From: Bathymodiolus brooksi
Taxonomy: Eukaryota > Mollusca > Bivalvia > Mytilida > Modiolidae
Length of the DNA: 64,000 nt
Direction: 5' to 3'
Assembly: GCA_963680875.1 (NCBI GenBank)
Contig: OY804590.1
Span: forward strand, 24,614,640 to 24,678,639
Positions within the stretch are counted from its first letter, which is position 1; the number at the start of each line of letters is the position of its first letter. Both the position numbers and the translations under genes were made by a program. The notes under the pieces are model-generated. The model was not told where the DNA came from. It saw only the letters and a list, made by a program, of their open reading frames with translations, and ran no database searches. Of this stretch, positions 33,201 to 48,200 are shown one piece after another.

Positions 33201-36200
33201 CTTGTATCGGCCCTAACCTTACTTCTTAGTCAAATAGGTTTCTTTTATCGGCCCTAACCTTACCTCTTAGTCAAAAATGTTTATTTTATCGGCCCTAGCC
33301 TTACCTCTTAGTCAAATAGGTGTCTTTGAACGGCCCTAACCTCACCTCTTAGTCAAATATGTTTCTATTTTCGGCCCTAGACTTAGTCAAATAGTTTCAT
33401 TTTATCGCCCCTAACCTTACCTTCTAGTCAAATATGTTTCTATTATCGGCCATAACCTTACCTTTTAGTCAAATAGGTTACTTTTATCAGCCCTTACCTT
33501 GCCTCTTAGTCAAATAGGTTTCTTTTATCGGCCCTAACCTTACCTCTTAGTCAAATAGGTTTCTTTTATCGGTCCTAACCTTACCTCTTAGTCAAATATG
33601 CTTCTTTTATCGGCCCTAACCTTACCTCTTAGTCAAATAGGTTTCTTTTATCGGCCCTAACCTTACCTCTTAGTCAAATAGGTTTTTTTTATCGACCCTA
33701 ACCTTACCTCTTAATCAAACAGGTTTCTTTTATCGGCCCTAACCTTACCTCTTAGTCAAATGGGCTTCTTTTATCGGCGCTAACCTTACCTCTTAGTCAA
33801 ATAGGTTTCTTGTATCGACCCTAACCGTACCTCTTAGTCAAATATGTTTCTTTTATCGGCCCTAACCTTATCTCTGAGTCAAAAATGTTTCTTTGATCAG
33901 CCCTAACCTTACCTCTTAGTCAAATATGTTTCTATTATCGGCCATAACCTTACCTCTTAGTCAAATAGGTTTCTTTTATCAGCTCTAACCTTGCCTCTTA
34001 GTCAAATACGTTTCTGTTATCGGCGCTAACCTTATCTCTTAGTCAAATAGGTTTCTTTTATCGGCCCTAGTCATACCTCTTAGTCAAATAGGTCTCTTTT
34101 ATCGGCCTTAACCTTACCTATGGGTCAACTATGTTTCTATTATCGGCCCTAACCTTACCTCTTAGTCAAATAGGTTTCTTTTCTCAGCCCTAACATTGCC
34201 ACTTTGACAAATAGGTTTCTTTTATCGGCCCTAACCTTACCTCTTTGTCAAATAGGTTTCTTTTATCGGCCTTAACCTTACCTCTTAGTCAAATATGCTT
34301 CTTTTATCGACCCTAGCCATACCTCTTAGTCAAATAGGTTTCCTTTATCGGCACTAACTGTACGTCTTAGTCAAATAGGTTTCTTTTATCGGCCCTAACC
34401 TTATCTCTTAGTCAAATAGGTTTCTTTTAACGACCCTAACCTTATCTCTTAGTCAAATAGATTTCTTTTATCGGCCCTAACCTTACCTCTTAGTCAAAAC
34501 TGTTTATTTTATCGGCCCTAGCCTTACCTCTTAGTCAAATAGGTTTCTTTAATCGGCCCTAACCTTACCTCTTAGTCAAATAGGTTACTTTTATCAGCCC
34601 TTACCTTGCCTCTTGGTCAAATAGGGTTCTTTTATTTGCCCTAACCTTACCTCTTAGTCAAATAGTTTTCTTTTATCGGCCCTAACCTTACCTCTTAATC
34701 AAACAGGTTTCTTTTATCGGCCCTAACCTTACCTCTTAGTCAAATGGGCTTCTTTTATCGGCCCTAACGTTACCTCTTAATCAAATAGGTTTCTTTTATC
34801 GGTCCTAACCTTACCTCTTAGTCAAATATGCTTCTTTTATCGGACCTAACCTTACCTCTTAGTCAAATAGGTTTCCTTTATCGCCCCTAACCTTACCTCT
34901 TAGTCAAATAGGTTTCTTTTATCGGCCCTAACCTTACCTCTTAGTCAAATGGGCTTCTTTTATCCGCCCTAACCTTACCTCTTAATCAAATAGGTTTCTT
35001 TTATCGGCCCTAACCGTACCTCTTAGTCAAATATGTTTATTTTATCGGCCCTCACCTTATCTCTTAGTCAAATGGGTTTCTTTAATTGGCCCTTACCTTA
35101 CCTCTTAATCAAATCAGATTCTTTTATCGGCCATAACCTTACCTCTTAGTCAAATAGATTTCTGTTATCGGAGCTAACCTTACCTCTTAGTCAAATAGAT
35201 TTCTTTTAACCGCCCTAACCATACCTCTTAGTCAAATAGATCTCTTTTATCGGCACTAAACCTTACCTATTAGTCAAATATGTTTCTATTATCGGCCGCA
35301 ACCTTACCTCTTAGTCAAATAGGTTTCTTTTATCAGCCCTAACCTTGCCTCTTAGTCAAATAGGTTTCTTTTATCGGCTCTAACCTTACCTCTTAGTCAA
35401 ATAGGTTTTCTTATCGGCCATAACCTTACCTCTTAGTCAAATATGCTCCTTTTATCGACCCTAGCATTACCTCTTAGTCAAATAGGTTTCTTTTATCGGC
35501 ACTAACCGTACCTCTTAGTCAAATGGGTTTCTTTTATCGGCCCTAACCTTACCTCTTAGTCAAATAGGTTGCTTTTATCGGCCCTAACCTTACTTCTTAG
35601 TCAAATAGGTTTCTTTTATCGGCCCTAACCTTACCTCTTAGTCAAAAATGTTTATTTTATCGGCCCTAGCCTTACCTCTTAGTCAAATAGGTGTCTTTGA
35701 ACGGCCCTAACCTTACCTCTTAGTCAAATATGTTTCTATTTTCGGCCCTAGACTTAGTCAAATAGTTTCATTTTATCGCCCCTAACCTTACCTTCTAGTC
35801 AAATATGTTTCTATTATCGGCCATAACCTTACCTTTTAGTCAAATAGGTTACTTTTATCAGCCCTTACCTTGCCTCTTAGTCAAATAGGTTTCTTTTATC
35901 GGCCCTAACCTTACCTCTTAGTCAAATAGGTTTCTTTTATCGGTCCTAACCTTTCCTCTTAGTCAAATATGCTTCTTTTATCGGCCCTAACCTTACCTCT
36001 TAGTCAAATAGGTTTCTTTTATCGGCCCTAACCTTACCTCTTAGTCAAATAGGTTTTTTTTATCGACCCTAACCTTACCTCTTAATCAAACAGGTTTCTT
36101 TTATCGGCCCTAACCTTACCTCTTAGTCAAATGGGCTTCTTTTATCGGCGCTAACCTTACCTCTTAGTCAAATAGGTTTCTTGTATCGACCCTAACCGTA

Positions 36201-39200
36201 CCTCTTAGTCAAATATGTTTCTTTTATCGGCCCTAACCTTACCTCTTAGTCAAATATGTTTCTATTATCGGCCATAACCTTACCTCTTAGTCAAATAGGT
36301 TTCTTTTATCAGCTCTAACCTTGCCTCTTAGTCAAATACGTTTCTGTTATCGGCGCTAACCTTATCTCTTAGTCAAATAGGTTTCTTTTATCGGCCCTAA
36401 TCATACCTCTTAGTCAAATAGGTCTCTTTTATCGGCCATAACCTTACCTATTGGTCAACTATGTTTCTATTATCGGCCTTAACCTTACCTCTTAGTCAAA
36501 TAGGTTTCTTTTCTCAGCCCTAACATTGCCTCTTTGACAAATAGGTTTCTTTTATCGGCCCTATCCTTACCTCTTAGTCAAATAGGTTTCTTTTATCGGC
36601 CTTAACCTTACCTCTTAGTCAAATATGCTTCTTTTATCGACCCTAGCCATACCTCTTAGTCAAATAGGTTTCCTTTATCGGCACTAACTGTACGTCTTAG
36701 TCAAATAGGTTTTTTTTATCGGCCCTAACCTTATCTCTTAGTCAAATAGGTTTCTTTTAACGACCCTAACCTTATCTCTTAGTCAAATAGATTTCTTTTA
36801 TCGGCCCTAACCTTACCTCTTAGTCAAAACTGTTTATTTTATCGGCCTTAGCCTTACCTCTTAGTCAAATAGGTTTCTTTAATCGGCCCTAACCTTACCT
36901 CTTAGTCAAATATGTTTCTATTATCGGCCATAACCTTACCTCTTAGTAAAATAGGTTACTTTTATCAGCCCTTACCTTGCCTCTTGGTCAAATAGGGTTC
37001 TTTTATTTGCCCTAACCTTACCTCTTAGTCAAATTGGTTTCTTTTATCGGCCCTAACCTTACCTCTTAATCAAATAGGTTTCTTTTATCGGCCCTAAACT
37101 TACCTCTTAGTCAAATATGCTTCTTTTTCGACCCTAGCCTTACCTCTTAGTCAAATAGGTTTCTTTTATCGGCCCTAACCTTATCTCTTAGTCAAATAGG
37201 TTTCTTTTATCGACCCTAACCTTTTCTCTTAGTCAAATATATTTCTTTTATCGGCCCTAACCTTACCTCTTCGTCAAAAATGTTTATTTTATCGGCCCTA
37301 CCCTTACCTCTTAGTCAAATATGTTTCTTTTATCGGCCCTAGCCTTACCTCGTAGTCAAATAGTTTCATTTTATCGGCCCTAACCTTACCTCTTAGTCAA
37401 ATATGTTTCTATTATCGGCCATAACCTTACCTCTTAGTCAAATAGGTTACTTTTATCAGCCCTAACCTTGCCTCTTAGTCAAATAGGTTTTTTTATCGGC
37501 CCTAACCTTACCTCTTAGTCAAATAGGTTTCATTTATCGGTCCTAACCTCACCTCTTAGTCAAATATGCTTTTTTATCGGACCTAACCTTACCTCTTAGT
37601 CAAATAGGTTTCCTTTATCGGCCCTAACCTTACCTCTTAGTCAAATAGGTTTCTTTTATCGGCCCTAACCTTACCTCTTAATCAAACAGGTTTCTTTTAT
37701 CGGCCCTAACCTTACCTCTTAGTCAAATGGGCTTCTTTTATCGGCCCTAACGTTACCTCTAAATCAAATAGGTTTCTTTTATCGGTCCTAACCTTACCTC
37801 TTAGTCAAATATGCTTCTTTTATCGGACCTAACCTTACCTCTTAGTCAAATAGGTTTCCCTTATCGGCCCTAACCTTACCTCTTAGTCAAATAGGTTTCT
37901 TTTATCGCCCTAATCATACCTCTTAGTCAAATAGGTCTCTTTTATCGGCCTTAACCTTACCTATTGGTCAACTATGTTTCTATTATCGGCCCTAACCTTA
38001 CCTCTTAGTCAAATAGGTTTCTTTTCTCAGCCCTAACATTGCCTCTTTGACAAATAGGTTTCTTTTATCGGCCCTATCCTTACCTCTTAGTCAAATAGGT
38101 TTCTTTTATCGGCCTTAACCTTACCTCTTAGTCAAATATGCTTCTTTTATCGACCCTAGCCATACCTCTTAGTCAAATAGGTTTCCTTTATCGGCACTAA
38201 CTGTACGTCTTAGTCAAATAGGTTTCTTTTATCGGCCCTAACCTTATCTCTTAGTCAAATAGGTTTCTTTTAACGACCCTAACCTTATCTCTTAGTCAAA
38301 TAGATTTCTTTTATCGGCCCTAACCTTACCTCTTAGTCAAAACTGTTTATTTTATCGGCCCTAGCCTTACCTCTTAGTCAAATAGGTTTCTTTAATCGGC
38401 CCTAACCTTACCTCTTAGTCAAATATGTTTCTATTATCGGCCATAACCTTACCTCTTAGTAAAATAGGTTACTTTTATCAGCCCTTACCTTGCCTCTTGT
38501 TCAAATAGGGTTCTTTTATTTGACCTAACCTTACCTCTTAGTCAAATAGGTTTCTTTTATCGGCCCTAACCTTACCTCTTAGTCAAATAGGTTTCTTTTA
38601 TCGGCCCTAAACTTACCTCTTAGTCAAATATGCTTCTTTTTCGACCCTAGCCTTACCTCTTAGTCAAATAGGTTTCTTTTATCGGCCCTAACCTTATCTC
38701 TTAGTCAAATAGGTTTCTTTTATCGACCCTAACCTTTTCTCTTAGTCAAATATATTTCTTTTATCGGCCCTAACCTTACCTCTTCGTCAAAAATGTTTAT
38801 TTTATCGGCCCTACCCTTACCTCTTAGTCAAATATGTTTCTTTTATCGGCCCTAGCCTTACCTCGTAGTCAAATAGTTTCATTTTATCGGCCCTAACCTT
38901 ACCTCTTAGTCAAATATGTTTCTATTATCGGCCATAACCTTACCTCTTAGTCAAATAGGTTACTTTTATCAGCCCTAACCTTGCCTCTTAGTCAAATAGG
39001 TTTTTTTATCGGCCCTAACCTTACCTCTTAGTCAAATAGGTTTCATTTATCGGTCCTAACCTCACCTCTTAGTCAAATATGCTTCTTTTATCGGACCTAA
39101 CCTTACCTCTTAGTCAAATAGGTTTCCTTTATCGGCCCTAACCTTACCTCTTAGTCAAATAGGTTTCTTTTATCGGCCCTAACCTTACCTCTTAATCAAA

Positions 39201-42200
39201 CAGGTTTCTTTTATCGGCCCTAACCTTACCTCTTAGTCAAATGGGCTTCTTTTATCGGCCCTAACGTTACCTCTTAATCAAATAGGTTTCTTTTATCGGT
39301 CCTAACCTTACCTCTTAGTCAAATATGCTTCTTTTATCGGACCTAACCTTACCTCTTAGTCAAATAGGTTTCCTTTATCGGCCCTAACCTTACCTCTTAG
39401 TCAAATAGGTTTCTTTTATCGACCCTAACCTTACCTCTTAATCAAACAGGTTTCTTTTATCGGCCCTAACCTTACCTCTTAGTCAAATGGGCTTCTTTTA
39501 TCCGCCCTAACGTTACCTCTTAATCAAATAGGTTTCTTTTATCGGCCCTAACCGTACCTCTTAGTCAAATATGTTTATTTTATCGGCCCTCACCTTATCT
39601 CTTAGTCAAATGGGTTTCTTTAATTGGCCCTTACCTTACCTCTTAATCAAATAAGATTCTTTTATCGGCCATAACCTTACTTCTTAGTCAAATAGATTTC
39701 TGTTATCGGAGCTAACCTTACCTCTTAGTCAGATAGATTTCTTTTAACCGCCCTAACCATACCTCTTAGTCAAATAGATCTCTTTTATCGGCACTAAACC
39801 TTACCTATTAGTCAAATATGTTTCTATTATCGGCCGCAACCTTACCTCTTAGTCAAATAGGTTTCTTTTATCAGCCCTAACCTTGCCTCTTAGTCAAATA
39901 GGTTTCTTTTATCGGCTCTAACCTTACCTCTTAGTCAAATAGGTTTTCTTATCGGCCATATCCTTACCTCTTAGTCAAATATGCTCCTTTTATCGACCCT
40001 AGCATTACCTCTTAGTCAAATAGGTTTCTTTTATCGGCACTAACCGTACCTCTTAGTCAAATAGGTTTCTTTTATCGGCCCTAACCTTACCTCTTAATCA
40101 AATAGGTTGCTTTTATCGGCCCTAACCTTACTTCTTAGTCAAATAGGTTTCTTTTATCGGCCCTAACCTTACCTCTTAGTCAAAAATGTTTATTTTATCG
40201 GCCCTAGCCTTACTTCTTAGTCAAATAGGTGTCTTTGAACGGCCCTAACCTTACCTCTTAGTCAAATATGTTTCTATTTTCGGCCCTAGACTTAGTCAAA
40301 TAGTTTCATTTTATCGCCCCTAACCTTACCTTCTAGTCAAATATGTTTCTATTATCGGCCATAACCTTACCTTTTAGTCAAATAGGTTACTTTTATCAGC
40401 CCTTACCTTGCCTCTTAGTCAAATAGGTTTCTTTTATCGGCCCTAACCTTACCTCTTAGTCAAATAGGTTTCTTTTATCGGTCCTAACCTTACCTCTTAG
40501 TCAAATATGCTTCCTTTATCGGCCCTAACCTTACCTCTTAGTCAAATAGGTTTCTTTTATCGGCCCTAACCTTACCTCTTAGTCAAATAGGTTTTTTTTA
40601 TCGACCCTAACCTTACCTCTTAATCAAACAGGTTTCTTTTATCGGCCCTAACCTTACCTCTTAGTCAAATGGGCTTCTTTTATCGGCGCTAACCTTACCT
40701 CTTAGTCAAATAGGTTTCTTGTATCGACCCTAACCGTACCTCTTAGTCAAATAGGTTTCTTTTATCGGCCCTAACCTTATCTCTGAGTCAAAAATGTTTC
40801 TTTGATCAGCCCTAACCTTACCTCTTAGTCAAATATGTTTCTATTATCGGCCATAACCTTACCTCTTAGTCAAATAGGTTTCTTTTATCAGCTCTAACCT
40901 TGCCTCTTAGACAAATACGTTTCTGTTATCGGCGCTAACCTTATCTCTTAGTCAAATAGGTTTCTTTTATCGGCCCTAGTCATACCTCTTAGTCAAATAG
41001 GTCTCTTTTATCGGCCTTAACCTTACCTATGGGTCAACTATGTTTCTATTATCGGCCCTAACCTTACCTCTTAGTCAAATATGTTTCTTTTCTCAGCCCT
41101 AACATTGCCACTTTGACAAATAGGTTTCTTTTATCGGCCCTAACCTTACCTCTTTGTCAAATAGGTTTCTTTTATCGGCCTTAACCTTACCTCTTAGTCA
41201 AATATGCTTCTTTTATCGACCCTAGCCATACCTCTTAGTCAAATAGGTTTCCTTTATCGGCACTAACTGTACGTCTTAGTCAAATAGGTTTCTTTTATCG
41301 GCCCTAACCTTATCTCTTAGTCAAATAGATTTCTTTTAACGACCCTAACCTTATCTCTTAGTCAAATAGATTTCTTTTATCGGCCCTAACCTTACCTCTT
41401 AGTCAAAACTGTTTATTTTATCGGCCCTAGCCTTACCTCTTAGTCAAATAGGTTTCTTTAATCGGCCCTAACCTTACCTCTTAGTCAAATATGTTTCTAT
41501 TATCGGCCATAACCTTACCTCTTAGTCAAATAGGTTACTTTTATCAGCCCTTACCTTGCCTCTTGGTCAAATAGGGTTCTTTTATTTGCCCTAACCTTAC
41601 CTCTTAGTCAAATAGTTTTCTTTTATCGGCCCTAACCTTACATCTTAATCAAACAGGTTTCTTTTATCGGCCCTAACCTTACCTCTTAGTCAAATGGGCT
41701 TCTTTTATCGGCCCTAACGTTACCTCTTAATCAAATAGGTTTCTTTTATCGGTCCTAACCTTACCTCTTAGTCAAATATGCTTCTTTTATCGGACCTAAC
41801 CTTACCTCTTAGTCAAATAGGTTTCCTTTATCGCCCCTAACCTTACCTCTTAGTCAAATAGGTTTCTTTTATCGGCCCTAACCTTACCTCTTAGTCAAAT
41901 GGGCTTCTTTTATCCGCCCTAACGTTACCTCTTAATCAAATAGGTTTCTTTTATCGGCCCTAACCGTACCTCTTAGTCAAATATGTTTATTTTATCGGCC
42001 CTCACCTTATCTCTTAGTCAAATGGGTTTCTTTAATTGGCCCTTACCTTACCTCTTAATCAAATAAGATTCTTTTATCGGCCATAACCTTACCTCTTAGT
42101 CAAATAGATTTCTGTTATCGGAGCTAACCTTACCTCTTAGTCAAATAGATTTCTTTTAACCGCCCTAACCATACCTCTTAGTCAAATAGATCTCTTTTAT

Positions 42201-45200
42201 CGGCACTAAACCTTACCTATTAGTCAAATATGTTTCTATTATCGGCCGCAACCTTACCTCTTAGTCAAATAGGTTTCTTTTATCAGCCCTAACCTTGCCT
42301 CTTAGTCAAATAGGTTTCTTTTATCGGCTCTAACCTTACCTCTTAGTCAAATAGGTTTTCTTATCGGTCATAACCTTACCTCTTAGTCAAATATGCTCCT
42401 TTTATCGACCCTAGCATTACCTCTTCGTCAAATGGGTTTCTTTTATCGGCCCTAACCTTACCTCTTAGTCAAATAGGTTGCTTTTATCGGCCCTAACCTT
42501 ACTTCTTAGTCAAATAGGTTTCTTTTATCGGCCCTAACCTTACCTCTTAGTCAAAAATGTTTATTTTATCGGCCCTAGCCTTACCTCTTTGTCAAATAGG
42601 TGTCTTTGAACGGCCCTAACCTTACCTCTTAGTCAAATATGTTTCTATTTTCGGCCCTAGACTTAGTCAAATAGTTTCATTTTATCGCCCCTAACCTTAC
42701 CTTCTAGTCAAATATGTTTCTATTATCGGCCATAACCTTACCTTTTAGTCAAATAGGTTACTTTTATCAGCCCTTACCTTGCCTCTTAGTCAAATAGGTT
42801 TCTTTTATCGGCCCTAACCTTACCTCTTAGTCAAATAGGTTTCTTTTATCGGTCCTAACCTTTCCTCTTAGTCAAATATGCTTCTTTTATCATCCCTAAC
42901 CTTACCTCTTAGTCAAATAGGTTTCTTTTATCGGCCCTAACATTACCTCTTAGTCAAATAGGTTTTTTTTATCGACCCTAACCTTACCTCTTAATCAAAC
43001 AGGTTTCTTTTATCGGCCCTAACCTTACCTCTTAGTCAAATGGGCTTCTTTTATCGGCGCTAACCTTACCTCTTAGTCAAATAGGTTTCTTGTATCGACC
43101 CTAACCGTACCTCTTAGTCAAATATGTTTCTTTTATCGGCCCTAACCTTATCTCTGAGTCAAAAATGTTTCTTTGATCGGCCCTAACCTTACCTCTTAGT
43201 CAAATATGTTTCTATTATCGGCCATAACCTTACCTCTTAGTCAAATAGGTTTCTTTTATCAGCTCTAACCTTGCCTCTTAGTCAAATAGGTTTCTTTTAT
43301 CGGCCCTAATCATACCTCTTAGTCAAATAGGTCTCTTTTATCGGCCTTAACCTTACCTATTGGTCAACTATGTTTCTATTATCGGCCCTAACCTTACCTC
43401 TTAGTCAAATAGGTTTCTTTTCTCAGCCCTAACATTGCCTCTTTGACAAATAGGTTTCTTTTATCGGCCCTATCCTTACCTCTTAGTCAAATAGGTTTCT
43501 TTTATCGGCCTTAACCTTACCTCTTAGTCAAATATGCTTCTTTTATCGACCCTAGCCATACCTCTTAATCAAATAGGTTTCCTTTATCGGCACTAACTGT
43601 ACGTCTTAGTCAAATAGGTTTCTTTTATCGGCCCTAACCTTATCTCTTAGTCAAATAGGTTTCTTTTAACGACCCTAACCTTATCTCTTAGTCAAATAAA
43701 TTTCTTTTATCGGCCCTAACCTTACCTCTTAGTCAAAACTGTTTATTTTATCGGCCCTAGCCTTACCTCTTAGTCAAATAGGTTTCTTTAATCGGCCCTA
43801 ACCTTACCTCTTAGTCAAATATTTTTCTATTATCGGCCATAACCTTACCTCTTAGTAAAATAGGTTACTTTTATCAGCCCTTACCTTGCCTCTTGGTCAA
43901 ATAGGGTTCCTATATTTGCCCTAACCTTACCTCTTAGTCAAATAGGTTTCTTTTATCGGCCCTAACCTTACCTCTTAGTCAAATAGGTTTCTTTTATCGG
44001 CCCTAAACTTACCTCTTAGTCAAATATGCTTCTTTTTCGACCCTAGCCTTACCTCTTAGTCAAATAGGTTTCTTTTATCGGCCCTAACCTTATCTCTTAG
44101 TCAAATAGGTTTCTTTTATCGACCCTAACCTTTTCTCTTAGTCAAATATATTTCTTTTATCGGCCCTAACCTTACCTCTTCGTCAAAAATGTTTATTTTA
44201 TCGGCCCTACCCTTACCTCTTAGTCAAATAGGTTTCTTTGATCGGCCCTTACCTTACCTCTTAGTCAAATATGTTTATATAATCGGCCATAACCTTACCT
44301 CTTGGTCAAATATATTTCTTTTATCGGCCCTAACCTTACCTCTTCGTCAAAAATGTTTATTTTATCGGCCCTACCCTTACCTCTTAGTCAAATAGGTTTC
44401 TTTTATCGGTCCTAACCTTACTTCTTTGTCAAAAAGATCTCTTTTATCGGCCCTAACCTTACCTCTTAGTCAAATAGGTTTCTTTTATCGGCCCTAACCT
44501 TACCTCTTAATCAAACAGGTTTCTTTTATCGCCCCTAACCTTACCACTTAGTCAAATGGGCTTCTTTTATCGACCCTAACGTTACCTCTTAATCAAATTG
44601 GTTTCTTTTATCGGCGTTAACCTTACCTCTTAGTCAAATAGGTTTCTTTTATCGGCCCCAACAGTACCTCTTAGTCAAATATGTTTCTTTTATCGGCCCT
44701 AACCTTATCTCTTAATCAAATGGGTTTCTTTAATTGGGCCTAACCTTACCTCTTAATCAAATAAGTTTCTTTTATCGGTCCTTACCTTACCTCTTAGTCA
44801 AATAGGTTTCTTTTATCGGCCCCAACAGTACCTCTTAGTCAAATATGTTTCTTTTATCGGCCCTAACCTTATCTCTTAATCAAATGGGTTTCTTTAATTG
44901 GGCCTAACCTTACCTTTTAATCAAATAAGTTTCTTTTATCGGCCCTAACCTTACCTCTTAGTCAAATAGGTCTCTGTTATCGGAGCTAACCTTACCTCTT
45001 AGTCAAATATGTTACTATTATCGGCCATAACCTTACCTCTTAGTCAAATAGGTTTCTTTTATCAGCCCTAACCTTGCCTCTTAGTCAAATAGGTTTCTTT
45101 TATCGGCCCTAACCTTACCTCTTAGTCAAATAGGTTTCTTTTATCGGTCCTAACCATACCTCTTGGTCAAATATGCTTCTTTTATCGGCCCTAACTTTAC

Positions 45201-48200
45201 CTCTTAGTCAAATAGGTTTCTTTTATCGGCCCTAACCTTACCTCTTAATCAAACAGGTTTCTTTTATCGGCCCTAACCTTACCTCTTAGTCAAATGGGCT
45301 TCTTTTATCGGCCCTAACGTTACCTCTTAATCAAATTGGTTTCTTTTATCGGCCCTAACCTTACCTCTCATTCAAATAGGTTTCTTTTATCGGCCCTAAC
45401 CGTACCTCTTAGTCAAATATGTTTCTTTTATCGGCCCTAACCTTACCTCTTAGTCAAATAGGTTTCTGTTATCGGCGCCAACCTTATCTCTTAGTCAAAT
45501 AGGTTTCTTTTATCGGCCCTAACCATACCTCTTAGTCAAATATGTCTCTTTTATCGGCCCTAACCTTATCTATTAGTCAACTATGTTTCTATTATCGGCC
45601 CTAACGTTACCTCTTAGTCAAATAGGTTTCTTTTATCAGCCCTAACCTTACCTCTTAGTCAAATAGGTTTCTTTTATCGGCCCTAACCTTACCTCTTAGT
45701 CAAATATGCTTCTTTTATCGACCCTAGCCTTACCTCTTAGTCAAATAGGTTTCCTTTATCGGCACTAACTGGACCTCTTAGTTAAATATGTTTCTTTTAT
45801 CGGCCCTAACCTTATCTCTTAGTCAAATGGGTTTCTTTAATTGGTCCTAACCTTACCTCTTAATCAAATAAGTTTCTTTTATCGGCCCTAACCTTACCTT
45901 TTAGTCAAATAGGTTTCTGTTATCGGCGCTAACCTTACCTCTTAGTCAAATAGGTTTCTTTTATCGGCCCTAACCATACATCTTAGTCAAATAGGTCTCT
46001 TTTATCGGCCCTAACCTTACCTATTAGTCAAATATGTTTCTATTATCAGCCCTAACCTTACCTGTTAGTCAAATAGGTTTCTTTTATCAGCCCTAACCTT
46101 GCCTCTTAATCAAATAGTTTTTTTTTATCGGCCCTAGCCTTACCTCTTTGTCAAATAGGTTTCCTTTATCGGCACTAACCGTAACTCTTAGTCAAATAGG
46201 TTTCTTTTCTCAGCCCTAACATTGCCTCTTTGACAAATAGGTTTCTTTTATCGGCCATAACCTTACCTCTTAGTCAAATATGCTCCTTTTATCGACCCTA
46301 GCATTACCTCTTCGTCAAATAGGTTTCTTTTATCGGCACTAACCGTACCTCTTAGTCAAATGGGTTTCTTTTATCGGCCCTAACCTTACCTCTTAGTCAA
46401 ATAGGTTGCTTTTATCGGCCCTAACCTTACTTCTTAGTCAAATAGGTTTCTTTTATCGGCCCTAACCTTACCTCTTAGTCAAAAATGTTTATTTTATCGG
46501 CCCTAGCCTTACCTCTTTGTCAAATAGGTGTCTTTGAACGGCCCTAACCTTACCTCTTAGTCAAATATGTTTCTATTTTCGGCCCTAGACTTAGTCAAAT
46601 AGTTTCATTTTATCGCCCCTAACCTTACCTTCTAGTCAAATATGTTTCTATTATCGGCCATAACCTTACCTTTTAGTCAAATAGGTTACTTTTATCAGCC
46701 CTTACCTTGCCTCTTAGTCAAATAGGTTTCTTTTATCGGCCCTAACATTACCTCTTAGTCAAATAGGTTTTTTTTATCGACCCTAACCTTACCTCTTAAT
46801 CAAACAGGTTTCTTTTATCGGCCCTAACCTTACCTCTTAGTCAAATGGGCTTCTTTTATCGGCGCTAACCTTACCTCTTAGTCAAATAGGTTTCTTGTAT
46901 CGACCCTAACCGTACCTCTTAGTCAAATATGTTTCTTTTATCGGCCCTAACCTTATCTCTGAGTCAAAAATGTTTCTTTGATCGGCCCTAACCTTACCTC
47001 TTAGTCAAATATGTTTCTATTATCGGCCATAACCTTACCTCTTAGTCAAATAGGTTTCTTTTATCAGCTCTAACCTTGCCTCTTAGTCAAATAGGTTTCT
47101 TTTATCGGCCCTAATCATACCTCTTAGTCAAATAGGTCTCTTTTATCGGCCTTAACCTTACCTATTGGTCAACTATGTTTCTATTATCGGCCCTAACCTT
47201 ACCTCTTAGTCAAATAGGTTTCTTTTCTCAGCCCTAACATTGCCTCTTTGACAAATAGGTTTCTTTTATCGGCCCTATCCTTACCTCTTAGTCAAATAGG
47301 TTTCTTTTATCGGCCTTAACCTTACCTCTTAGTCAAATATGCTTCTTTTATCGACCCTAGCCATACCTCTTAATCAAATAGGTTTCCTTTATCGGCACTA
47401 ACTGTACGTCTTAGTCAAATAGGTTTCTTTTATCGGCCCTAACCTTATCTCTTAGTCAAATAGGTTTCTTTTAACGACCCTAACCTTATCTCTTAGTCAA
47501 ATAAATTTCTTTTATCGGCCCTAACCTTACCTCTTAGTCAAAACTGTTTATTTTATCGGCCCTAGCCTTACCTCTTAGTCAAATAGGTTTCTTTAATCGG
47601 CCCTAACCTTACCTCTTAGTCAAATATTTTTCTATTATCGGCCATAACCTTACCTCTTAGTAAAATAGGTTACTTTTATCAGCCCTTACCTTGCCTCTTG
47701 GTCAAATAGGGTTCCTATATTTGCCCTAACCTTACCTCTTAGTCAAATAGGTTTCTTTTATCGGCCCTAACCTTACCTCTTAGTCAAATAGGTTTCTTTT
47801 ATCGGCCCTAAACTTACCTCTTAGTCAAATATGCTTCTTTTTCGACCCTAGCCTTACCTCTTAGTCAAATAGGTTTCTTTTATCGGCCCTAACCTTATCT
47901 CTTAGTCAAATAGGTTTCTTTTATCGACCCTAACCTTTTCTCTTAGTCAAATATATTTCTTTTATCGGCCCTAACCTTACCTCTTCGTCAAAAATGTTTA
48001 TTTTATCGGCCCTACCCTTACCTCTTAGTCAAATAGGTTTCTTTGATCGGCCCTTACCTTACCTCTTAGTCAAATATGTTTATATAATCGGCCATAACCT
48101 TACCTCTTAGTCAAATATATTTCTTTTATCGGCCCTAACCTTACCTCTTCGTCAAAAATGTTTATTTTATCGGCCCTACCCTTACCTCTTAGTCAAATAG

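Noticed and set aside
44189..44395. Open frame inside the 41-bp satellite
   Set aside because: 41 is not a multiple of 3; sporadic frame in one stretch of monomers.
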